Assembly: GCA_945859605.1 (NCBI GenBank)
Contig: OX243814.1
Span: 35,667,452 to 35,731,451, forward strand
Reading direction: 5' to 3'
Source: Lumbricus rubellus
Lineage: Eukaryota > Annelida > Clitellata > Crassiclitellata > Lumbricidae
Length of the DNA: 64,000 bases
Positions 44,950 to 56,031 of this stretch are shown here, piece after piece. The position numbers and the translations under genes are program-made. How positions within the stretch are numbered: position 1 is the first letter of the stretch; each line of letters opens with the position of its first letter. The notes beneath the pieces were generated by a model. That model was not told the origin of the DNA, did not search any database, and saw only the letters and a program-made list of their open reading frames with translations.

Positions 44950-46620
44950 TTAAGTGCAATCCCTTTCATGCTTTAGCTTCATTGGCAGCGTGAATGCTCT
45001 GCAGTCTGTAGGTTATAGTTCATTACGACTGAGTCGGCATTGAGCGTAGTTAATTAAATCCGATGTTTAAATCGCTATTTGACATAGCCACTACATACAT
45101 ATTTTTACAATCGAGCACTTAGTAAATTAACAGTTCACTGCGCCAAGGCCCATTGGAGATGCAATCAGCGGAATAATCAAACTCTGTTGAACCAGACAGT
45201 GCACCAGAGATGAAAGTCATCCGCTATAAATATAATTATAGTTGGTTCACTCAACTACGTTCGCCTGTAACAGCTATCAACTTACTGAATACTATTATCT
45301 TCCGCAGTCCGTGTTGAAGTAGGGCATTATCATTCTAGTCTTAGCTTTTGAAGATTTCTTTGAACTGAGCTACCTGGTTTTTTCCTACATGTATATTCAA
45401 TATTTAATTCAAAGTAGTGCACCGTAAGTCCGCATTGCTAAATGTTGTTTCTGACATGCTTGCAGCCAAATCTAGGTTTTGATGCCTTGAGAAGATGCTG
45501 CATTTTTCATTGTAGGCCCGTATCATCCACCTTCGAAAGAATCAATCCAATTATAGATCAGATTTCGTTAGTAAGATTTCATTAGTCAATATTGCAGGAA
45601 TGCAGGTCTAACTAAAAACGAGCAAAAAATTGTTGGAAGACACGAGGACCCAAACAGGTAGCTTCAGTGAACAGGGTGGGCTATAATTGTATAAAAAAGA
45701 CCCCATAAGGTTTTTGCGATATCCTGGCTAGAAGTAGCCTATTACTTTGAAATCACATTTTACAAGCTTAAATGCAATCCACATTTACGTACAATGGTCG
45801 AATATCAGTGACGTGCATTTGCACTGGAATGCTTTTCTAAATAATAGTAGGCTATTAATGATTTTCTGCAAATAGGCCTATCAAGTTTATTTGATAACAA
45901 TAATTATTATTTCAGATCTGACTTAATAAATCGTTTTGTCATGTTTTGAACCGTCACAAAACAGTGGGTGACCGTGAACTCACTAAATGAGATATAACTT
46001 ATGTCATGTTTGAAATACTTTGGTGAAACTTGGCCACTGTACGTTGGCCTAGTTATGAATTGCCTTTACGCCTGTCCAATGTTACTGAAAATTTCTTACT
46101 TCTAACCAAGATATTGAAAAAATTTTAGGTGGTGTTTTCTCACCCTGTAGATTAAATCATAATGGTATAATACCTTTAACATGTTACCATTAACATTGGT
46201 TCCACTAAATGCCTCAATTGATTATCGATGAGAGGATCCAAAACCTTGAAAAATGTTTGAGTCAAGTTGAAAATAATCAAGTGATGTATAGCCAACAGAC
46301 AAAATCTTGAAAGCCTTTGCCAGTTACTGTTACAGGTAAAATATGGCATTCACAGTAGTAGTCCTACATGTAGTCTAAATTTTTCGCGAATTTAATCACA
46401 ACAGCTACGATTAATTATTAAGCCACCTTTCCCTTAGGCAGTGCTGTCCAACGTTTTCGACACCGCGGCCACATAGAACTTTTCTTGAAGCCGAGGGCCA
46501 CACGGGTGAACTCAAAAGCAATAACTATGATCAAATTAATGTATTATTGTTTCCGATGTAGCCTTTCAAAATTTACTAAGGAATAATCATATGCAACGTG
46601 GGAACTTGATTTTGTATTCA
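44950..46620. other. Intergenic, no gene recognised
   Basis: AT-rich sequence without a convincing frame. A hAT-style terminus (CAGTGCTGTCCAACG ... CACCGCGGCCACAT) starts at about 46440, with no matching right end found before the segment 2 boundary. Confidence 0.5.
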
Positions 46621-46860
46621 CAATTGTACATTGTCAAATAGCACAAAAACTTAAGAGCATGTATATCCATCAGTTGGTCTGCGATTTGTTTTTCTTCATT
46701 GTCAATTTTTTTAAAGTTTGACTAGCTTAGACGGGTCACAAAATTGAGCTCGCGTGTAGCTCTGCCTTAAGGCTTACACAATTATCTGTCAACATCCACC
46801 ACAAAAGCGATTTTGCGCTTGCCCACATACTCAATGCCTTTGTCTCATGTCTGGCTAGTT

Positions 46861-47705
46861 AGGCCCCCCAGAAATTTGCGCCAAGAAACTGAAAAAATTG
46901 CGCACCAAAAACGATAAATTTGCGCCAATTTTGCGCAAGTTAAAAAATAATAATGTTCGTTATTTTTTCATTGAATCAGTGAACCAAAGTGTTTTTGTCA
47001 TTTAGTGTAAAGCTTTGGCGTTCTAGAAATTTGAAAATCGAGGGGAAAATGCTGTTTAAAGTTTCTATAACATGAGATTAATGTATTCAGACGATTGAAA
47101 AGAATTTTAATCTTGCAAAATTTACGCCTACCGAAATCTACGCTCATTACAAATAGGTCTACAACTTCAAGATGGTATTAATTATATATCAGGTCCTATA
47201 TTATAATGAATCACCAAGTTACAAAACGTGTTGAATAGTACTTAGCCTTCCGTCTTCGTGTGCACGCCTGACGCCTATAGGCTATAGATTAAATGCATTC
47301 GTTCTGTCATAAGCTGAGACAGCACGCGACGCTGCCGTGTGATCGCTTTGATAAACTTCATCTAACATATTTTATTGTGTGACCGTGAAGTTCAGGAATT
47401 TTTATACTTTAAGTTTTGTGCATTACTACCAAAAATAAGGATCTTTAACTAAAAATTCCGACATAATTTCGTCCCATTCGGCGGCCGCCATTTTGATTAT
47501 CGCCCGTCGGTTTCGTTGCTATGTTGAACTGCCGCGCGCTGAAGTGATATTTAAGTCAATCAAAGCCCAATTTAGACAAATTAGCAAGATTTTGACAAAA
47601 ATTGCCCCCAAATCGCGCGGATTGGCAATTTTTGCGCTGTTGCGCTAAACCTGAAAATTTGCGGAAAAGTTGCGCTGCGCAAGATCGCGATTTTCTGGGG
47701 GCCCT
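46861..47705. mobile_element. DNA transposon/MITE at the 3' end of gene A2
   Basis: Inverted ends AGGCCCCCCAGAAATTTGCG and, as complement of the right end, AGGGCCCCCAGAAAATCGCG. Flanking octamers GGCTAGTT and AGCTAGTC match at 6 of 8. Both subterminal regions repeat TTGCGCC/TTGCGC motifs. Segment 1 shows the uninterrupted site (CTGGCTAGTCAG at about 701-714). No transposase is visible. Confidence 0.82.
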
Positions 47706-48089
47706 AGCTAGTCATCAGCGTAACCGACGAGTTACCGAGTAGATGCGAGTTACTGATGACGTTGATGGCGCTCGTCACGTTACCATCAGTCTCCACGCGT
47801 CGTCCATTGCAGAGTCTCTGGCGCAGATACTTTTTCACTGGATCCAATTTGGCGGCGTAGATGAACGGATTGAGACAAACGTTGAAGAAGGCCAGGACCA
47901 CCGTAATGTATCGACCGTCGGAACTGAGATTGTTTAGTATGCGAAGATTATAGAGGAGAAAGTAGATGCGGTTTGGACACCAACAGAGAACATAACAGAC
48001 CGAGATAATGAGGAAAGTTTTGATGATGTTCATTTGGGTTTTCATGGCGTTCTGTTGAGCAGCGCTCTTCATCATGTTGTTGAAGTTCA
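47704..48089 (-). CDS. Class A GPCR 'A2', exon 2 (TM6, TM7, C-terminal tail)
   Basis: Acceptor CTACAG ends at 48090, exon start 48089 in phase 1. TM6 carries C-W-C-P, TM7 N-P-F-I-Y, helix 8 KKYLRQRLC. The spliced A2 CDS would be 1014 bp, about 337 residues. The tail reads into a different frame from A1 near the end and stops at TAG (47706-47704), two bases of which belong to the adjoining transposon end. Confidence 0.86.
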
Positions 48090-48239
48090 CTGTAGATTGA
48101 AACACGAAATCATTCAATGTTCGTAGCACAACTGGTGCGTTATTGAGATCACTCTAAAGGAAGATTACTATAATGCAAGATCATAAGCCCGCAGAAGTCA
48201 ATGTTGATATAGGCTAATTGCTATCATCGATACAGATTT

Positions 48240-48490
48240 ATTATGTAAATATCCTTATTGTCGTCGTCGTCGTTATTATTATTATTTTTTTTTTTTTTGC
48301 CCCGAGGTATTTAGGATCCCTCAGGGACTTATTGCTAACTACAGTTTAAAAACCAGTCCAGAATGACCCTACTCTTTGTTGTCTAGATCAGCGAATGTGC
48401 CTCGAAATTATTATTATTATTATTATTAATATTATTATTATTATTATTATTATTATCATCATCATCATCATTATTATTATTTTTATTTTT
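48240..48490. repeat. ATT repeats with CCCGAGG hairpin in the A2 intron
   Basis: A CCCCGAGGTATTTAGGATCC / CCTCAGGGAC imperfect hairpin at about 48300-48330 after a T-rich run, followed by ATT arrays with ATC interruptions at 48411-48480. It is equivalent to 1382-1600 in the A1 intron, but array length differs. Confidence 0.85.
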
Positions 48491-49140
48491 TTTTATTGAT
48501 ATTGTTGTTGTTGTTAACATTGCTGTAATTGTTAATTCCATATGAATATCTCTCAGCAATTAAAACAGAATGACGGTAGAAGCATTAAAGACTTCATCTA
48601 GAGCCATCGGTTCTCGACTTCATTGCGGTCTACAAAGTCTTCCTAAAGCTTCCGCATAGTATAGCTGAGAACAAATAAAAGCGTGCAGGGAAAATTGAGC
48701 TTGATCTTATATAGGCCTACACTTAATTTTTTTAAATAAAAATTGCTGTTATTATGTGTCAATGAATGCGTGGCAATGAATGCGTGGAACATGTTAGGTA
48801 AATCACATTATTCGGCAACTAGGCTATATGTGACTTAATTAGTTATTAAATAATGTAAATTTGGCAGCTGTGGCATTAAGACACTGTCGGAGATCGAGAA
48901 TGGCAACGCCAATGCTCTGTCTCAACTTTGTAAAAGCAATTGGTTAAGTTATGGCACAGTTGAAGCAGGTTTTGCTTGTCTGTGCGGCTGATATTATAAA
49001 TATATATTAACTTAAAAATGCTTATGAGAACCATTGTCATGCTATAAAAAAATCACCGAAAGTGTACTGGAGGTGCATGAGTTGGTTGTGGAAGTGATAA
49101 ACGATTCTTAGATTATCAGAAGAAAAAATGAGACACGTGC

Positions 49141-49768
49141 CTGGAAGAATGCGCTTGTGTGTGACCTGCAGTATTCGTGAATAGCAGAAGACGAAAACTG
49201 CCAACGGCAAAATGAAGTTGATCAAAAACTTATAGACAGAGTAGGCGTTCGCATTTATGGCAACCGGCCACTGAGCGTAAAGTGCACATTGCCCATCTAC
49301 AACGGTAGTGGCTGTTAAACTAACAAACGCGTTTAAAACGGTGTCAAAGTTTATCCACACGAAGGCAATCGCTACAAAGTACATCCACGGACGAAAATGT
49401 CTCTTGTGGAACACGGCATGAACAATTTTAATGTATCTGTCCAGAGTCAGGAGGACAAGATTGGCTGATGAAGATCCAAGGAAATACCACACCATCCACT
49501 CACCGGTTAGAGCTTTACAGATAACCTCTCCAGTAGAGACGCTGTAATCGATGTCCAGAATTTTAACGACGTAACTTATAATAAGCTGTAGGCAGCATAG
49601 AAAGTCTAAAGTCATCTGATTGAAAACAATAACCAACTCAGACTTTCGTGCTTTAGACTGCGCAAGAATTACAAGCATTAGAAGGTTCGCAATTCCACCA
49701 ACGATTCCGATTGTGATGACTAACTCTTCGAAAACCATTTTCACATCTATTTCACAGTTTTTGCTCAA
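49141..49768 (-). CDS. Class A GPCR 'A2', exon 1 (TM1-TM5), with a GC donor
   Basis: Starts at the ATG at 49768 and matches A1 exon 1 with roughly 15 amino-acid differences. Hallmarks are intact: GGIANLL, NQMTLDF, VICKAL Cys, LDRY, TM4 Trp, GQC, LPLAVFVFCYSRI. The exon end is CCAG|GCACGT at 49141/49140, where A1, B1 and B2 have GTACGT. A GC-AG intron is possible because the rest of the donor fits, but splicing may be weaker. If the intron were retained, the frame would run on to a stop at 49037. Confidence 0.85.
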
Positions 49769-50246
49769 AGCGAAAATTTGTTCAAGGTATAAACACGAGT
49801 TCGTCAGTAAGATTTTCTGGTGATGATTTCCGTCCGAAACAGGCTACGTGGGTCAATCATAGAACGAAATGACCAAGCGTAAGCTTAATATATCTTTTGC
49901 AATGCGCGCGCGTCAGGTTGGTCAGCGACTCAGCATGTTATGTCGATCAATGTTGCGCTTCATAAATTGAACTACAGCTATAGGCTATTGATAAGCCTAT
50001 TTGCTGCTCATTCACTCACTCTACTGTCCGCATAGGTGGTGCATGCGCACTTTCTTTACGACTGCAAAATGCGTTTATAAGCTTATCTATGATACATTGG
50101 GTCATTGGTGCTACTTGATAAAAAAGATAATCCATAAAACACAGTAGGCCTATAGTAAACGTGCGTGTAGTGTCGTATGTGCACACTGCATTTTGCCAAT
50201 AATTCGTAAGTAGACCCTATAGAGCCTATAATATCTGACTGACTGT

Positions 50247-50460
50247 ATGTATGTATGTATGTATGTATGTAACTATGTATGTATGTATGTATGTATGTAT
50301 GTATGTATGTATGTATGTATGTATGTATGTATGTATGTATGTATGTATGTATGTATGTATGTATGTATGTATGTATGTATGTATGTATGTATGTATGTAT
50401 GTATGTATGTATGTATGTATGTATGTATGTATGTATGTATATGCATGTATGTATGCATGT
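50247..50460. repeat. (TATG)n microsatellite
   Basis: About 50 tandem GTAT/TATG units, ending in TATATGCATG variants. Segment 1 has unrelated sequence at this point. Long Met-Tyr-Val-Cys and His-Thr-Tyr-Ile frames on both strands are repeat translations. Confidence 0.97.
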
Positions 50461-50486
50461 ATTATTTTATATATATATTTTTTTAC

Positions 50487-51050
<564 letters not shown>

Positions 51051-51674
51051 TTGCAATATTATTGACAACGAATGAGCCCGAAGCCATCTGGTGGGAAGAA
51101 AGACCATAGCCCTCTTGCGAATGGTTCGATGTCGACTGAAGACACAGGCAAAGTGCATCACAGACGATTAAAAACTACATGTAAGAGATAGAAATAGGTA
51201 TTAGGCCTACATGTATAACTCATTATCTGTCTTGCCCAAGGACTTCGTTTCGAGTACACTCGAGTTCCATCTTAAAGATCTTGGCCTTGATACTAAGACC
51301 TTGGTCTTGGATATTGAGACCAAAGGTCTTGATCTTCACGTTAAAATTCTTGTTCTTTGTCTTGAGCTTCAGATCGTGGCGACAAATCGGAGTGTAAGCT
51401 TAGGCCTACTTTATTTCGTGACACCTACTCTATTTCGTGACATCTACTCTATTTCGTGACACCTGGTTTTAGATAATTGCTTGCTATTATTATCATCCTT
51501 ATTATTATTACTACTACAGACTACTGTTATTATCACTATTAAACCTACTATTATCTTGTTTTGTTGTTGTAAGAAAACTGTTAGACACACCACCACCAGG
51601 TACAAGAGCAATTTATCAAATCATATATACGCCTAGATTGTGTTTGCCCATTTTCATTGAATTTATCCTAAGAC

Positions 51675-51907
51675 CATAGGCGTACGGGAGATTTCAGCAG
51701 TGGAGGTTGGGGCAAAGATTCGACTTATGCCCGAAAAATAAATCTCGTGGTGGGATTTTCCCAGACAAAAGTTGACGACCTTTTATAGTCATCGGTTTGA
51801 AAATACTATTTTTCATGTTTTCACGGGTCTGCTTACCCGAAAAACCAGACTTGCCCGAAATTTTGGGGGCATTTGCTCCCCCTCAACCCCCGCCTCGTAC
51901 GCCTATG
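51675..51907. mobile_element. hAT-like MITE, CATAGGCG family (copy in segment 2)
   Basis: Same insertion as 6623-6868: ends CATAGGCGTACG / CGTACGCCTATG, target duplication CCTAAGAC at 51667-51674 and 51908-51915. It is slightly shorter through internal deletions. Confidence 0.9.
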
Positions 51908-52661
51908 CCTAAGACGAGTGTAGAAATAACATAAATTAGGACCTACATAAAGAATGACTTAAGATGACCTATATTATGTCTGTATATTAGACTAATGAGA
52001 TTAATTTGTCATCATTAATGAGCACAGAGTGGCTTTCTATACAAAGCGCACGAGATTATTATATGGTCTTTGCCATCTTTGGTTAGCAATTAAGCATATT
52101 ACATTTGGGAGTGAGACTTGATTATGATGAACGACATATTCGCACAAAAGGATTCATAGGAGTATACTGACATCTATTCCTATTGTAATTGCACTATAAA
52201 AAATGCAATATTGTCTTCGGCGGTAGGAACCCATCGCGCCCTGTCCTGCTTAACTGACTGCCCCAATAATAAAATCCACAAGCATCACGCAGACTTGTGT
52301 GTTTGAACCATTACCCACCAAGAGCTTTCGAAGACATTGCATTGGATTTGTTTTACCTGGCTACACATAAAGGGTTGGCAAAAAACGTTTATTTTGTTCC
52401 ACCCTTTTTAGCCTATGTCGATCATTCAGATGCTTACGGGCACACAGTGATATTTTGTGACTCTTATAGACAGTGTCCTTAAGTGTCCTAAATGTTCTTA
52501 GTGCTCTTAAACCAAAGCAAAAATATGAATATTGGTTGAATAAGCCTGGTAAACTCCATTTTACTTTGCGTCAATATCCAACAAAATTAATAGACTATCT
52601 GAAATCATGTTGACATCTAAGACCATGCTATCAAAAATCTTGTAGACCTAGGATCGCTTAA

Positions 52662-53643
52662 CCCTCGGGCTACCAGGGGGGGGTGGTATCCACCCCCCCC
52701 TAGGTTTTTCCCAAATCAAACTTTTTTCGTTAGGAATAAAATTTTGACGTTTTAGGTGGCTGTAGAGGATTCATTTGCACACATTTTGAGCTAAAATGTG
52801 TGATGATATACCATACCATTCAAAAGTTATACCCGATATACCCGAGGCACCAGGGGGTGGTGGATACCACCCCCCCTTAGAATATCGGCTGTATCTTATC
52901 CGTCCTTTGACATGAAAAGACACCAATTAGCCTACACCATTCTGTAGAGGGAATGTGGGGCTACATTGTGGTGGTCACGGAGTTGTCTTTGGACAACCGG
53001 AAGTGCTCAAAATAAATTAAAATATATAAAAGGGTGTTTTATTTTCATAAAATTTTCATGTTTTTCCTATTAAAAATTATTCATAATTTATTTTTTAAGA
53101 GAAATAAATTATGTCATTCTATAGAGGGCATTTAGGGCTATTTTTTGATACCAATTAATTTGACATTTGATGACCGGAAGTGCTCAAAATAAATTTAAAT
53201 GTGTGAAAATGTTGGGTTTTTTTACAACGCACACCGATAAGTCTGCGTAAACGTTTTTCAGCATGTTTTACATGTTTTTTCTCTTTTTATTGTAACTAAA
53301 ACTAACTTATTACTAGTTTTTATAGTTGAATATTGGACTTTATTATATGTAAACTATGTTAATTAAATAAATTATGTTAAAAACACACAAAATCTAATAT
53401 TTTGCTTATGCGAAAGTATACATTTTGTGGAATCGACGGGTGCCTACGGTAAAAAATTTATAACTTCGGGGTGCTTTCATATATTTTAAACCTAAATATA
53501 CTATTTTGTGCAGAAATGAATGCTGAATCCATAGGTGTATTACAAGTTATGATATCTCAAACCAAACCCAAAATCCAGGGGGGGGTGGTAACCACCCCCC
53601 CTTTGGTAGTCAGTGTTACAAAAAAAGCTTGGTAGCCTGAGGG
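52662..53643. mobile_element. piggyBac-like non-autonomous element (TTAA target)
   Basis: Inverted ends CCCTCGGGCTACCA and TGGTAGCCTGAGGG flanked by TTAA on both sides (52658-52661 and 53644-53647). Segment 1 has a single TTAA at 7711-7714 in the matching sequence. TTAA duplication with CCCT-type ends is diagnostic of the piggyBac superfamily. Inside, GGGGGTGGT / ACCACCCCC blocks recur near both ends and ACCGGAAGTGCTCAAAATAA occurs twice. No transposase. Confidence 0.92.
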
Positions 53644-54046
53644 TTAAGCTACCAAATTAATCGTTCAGTTGCATTTTCATAATTTATTGCAAACGCACTT
53701 AAGTAGATAGATTTTTTACATGGCCCAATTTTCAGTAATTCGTAGACGTAATGTATTGATAGATAGGCCTACTTATTTACATTACTGTTTTTCCAAATCA
53801 ATCCTACACAAGACTAGTGCAAAACATGTACACATAGGCTACCTTTAACCTGTTCAAATAAAAAGAAAAAACCTGCGCGCCAAAAGGCAAAATGCCGAAT
53901 TTACATTACATTGAACTACTCTACAACACTACCTAACCTACAGCCTACCTACGATAAACTAGACCGCTTCATTACGCACAATAATCGCGAATAGAGGAAA
54001 CAGAAGGACGTGCTTCAACACAATCAATGCTAATTTGAAAAACAAA

Positions 54047-54420
54047 TCATGCTCGACTTGTTCTTTTCACTGTCGTTGGCCCTTCTGTCACGTTAATGAT
54101 GCTTGTAACCGTCTCCTCGCTGTTCAGACGCTGCTGCTTGCAAAGCTTATGCTGCAGATACTTTTTCACTGGATCCAAGTTAGCGGCGTAGATGAACGGA
54201 TTGAGACAGACGTAAAGAAAAGCCAGGAACACAGTAATGCTACGGACATTTGTGTAAAGAACGTCTAAGAATCGCAGGTTGTAGAGAAAGAAGTAGAGAT
54301 GATTGGGAGACCAGAGAAGAACGAAGAACACGGAGACGATGAGGAAAGTTTTGATGGCGTTCATTTGGATTTTCATGGCGTTCTTCTGAGCGGCGCTCTT
54401 CATCATGTTGTTGAAGTTCA
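54047..54420 (-). CDS. Class A GPCR 'B2', exon 2 (TM6, TM7, C-terminal tail)
   Basis: Acceptor TTCAG ends at 54421; exon in phase 1. TM6 L-W-S-P, TM7 N-P-F-I-Y, helix 8 KKYLQHKLC, stop at 54047. The tail differs from B1 at several residues (QQR for HQR; EGPTTV for EESAIA). Spliced B2 would be 975 bp, about 324 residues. Confidence 0.88.
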
Positions 54421-54489
54421 CTGAACAAGAAAACAGAAAATCGTTCGATAGAATACAACTGAAATTTGATTAATTATCACCCTCTTCAA

Positions 54490-54676
54490 AGCTCAGAAGT
54501 GCCGTGCCGTCTTCTCAACGGCGCAACTGCAATTATAGGTTATTTCAGAGCAATATTATTGTGGGTGAAGGACTTGCTGAAGGTCTCCACACACCTCGGC
54601 CGGGGATCAAACCCGTATACTCTCCGCTTTGCAGGCCGACTGCTCTAACCAATCGGCCAACGTGCCTCACACACAC
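54490..54676 (-). mobile_element. tRNA-derived SINE in the B2 intron
   Basis: Orthologous to 8566-8752: A-box-like and B-box-like blocks on the minus strand at the same relative positions, with one base difference seen in the A-box region (ACCAATCGG for ACTAATCGG on the plus strand). Confidence 0.7.
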
Positions 54677-55430
54677 AAGTCTTTTATACGGAGACCAGAT
54701 TCATGTAGATCCGCGTCGTTCAGAAGGATTCAACCTATCATTTAATAGTAGGCCCTAAATTTTTAATAGACTTTTATTTCAGTATGGACAATAATATAAT
54801 GTATTTGAAGTAACATAAGATGCATGAAAGAAAGATTTACTGCACAAAACCGCTGACGAAACTTTAAAATGGTTTCCAATCAGTGGCGCAGTGGATGTCA
54901 ATCTGACCACTGGTCATTTATTATTCAGTTCATTAAAATATTATATTGTTTCGGGTTAGGTCTATGCTAGAACCACTATAATATAGCCTATTAACCTGGA
55001 ACACTTTATATCCCAATTTTCCAAGCTATCCATTTCTGCAAAATTCCACGTTTGAAGGATCGGTAAAAATTGTTTTACTGGTTCCTACAGCTAACATCGC
55101 GAACAGTCCTAAAAAGTAGGCTACGCGAGAAATGAAATAAAAGTCGTCTTTTATGGGCAGTTCAAGGCCATGTGGTCGCGAGCGCAGAGTATGTGGCCTT
55201 TGAGCAGTATTATGTGGAAACAGGAACAATAAATGGAAACAGGAACATTAGTTGGAAACTGGACCCAAAGTAGGTTACATGATTTGTGAGTCGAGCTTAT
55301 TAGGCACAATTAAAAACTGAATTGGACATGTTTAAACATTTCATCAGTTTTATTATAGCCTAAACAGTAAACATACTAGAAGGCTGCTTGACCTCGTCAA
55401 AAACATTTACATGTATATCGAGACACGTAC

Positions 55431-56031
55431 CTGGAACAATGCGCTTGCTTGTAAAATGCAGAATTCGTGAATAGCAGAAGACGAAGACAACCAGCGGCAA
55501 AACATATTTGGACAGAAATTTACAGGCGGCATAGGCGTCCCCATTTATGGCAACTGGCCACTGAGCGTAAATTGCACATTGCCCATCTACGACAACAGTG
55601 GCTGTTAGATCAACATAGGCGTTCAAAACTGTGTCAGCGTTTATCCACGTAAAACCAATGGCCACAAAGTACATCCACCGACGAAAATGTCTCTTGTGGA
55701 ATACAGCATGAACGATTTTAACGTATCTGTCCAGAGTCAGGATGACAAGATTGTAGGTCGAACAGCACAGAAAATACCATATCATCCATTCTCCGGTTAA
55801 GGCTTTGCAGACAGCTGTTCCAAAGCTGGCGCTGTAATCAACGTCCATTAATTTTACGCTGTAGCTGAGAACTAGCTGCACACAGCAGAGTAAGTCCAGT
55901 ATCATTTGATTGAAGACGAGGGCCATGTCATACTTTCGTGCTTTCGAGTGTGCAAGAATAAGAAGCATCATTAGGTTTGCAATTCCACCAATGATTCCGA
56001 TAGCGATCACTGACGCCTCAAATGCAACCAT
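55431..56031 (-). CDS. Class A GPCR 'B2', exon 1 (TM1-TM5)
   Basis: Encodes the same 200-residue TM1-TM5 portion as B1 with no difference seen. The donor CCAG|GTACGT is at 55431/55430, phase 1. The intron to exon 2 is about 1.0 kb and lacks the LTR element, so B2 has the ancestral gene structure. If the intron is read through, the frame closes at 55360. Confidence 0.9.

Noticed and set aside
55360..55430. An extended C-terminus after TM5 of receptor B2
   Set aside because: It comes from reading through the GTACGT donor into the intron; the spliced form joins to TM6-TM7 in the correct phase and gives a full receptor.
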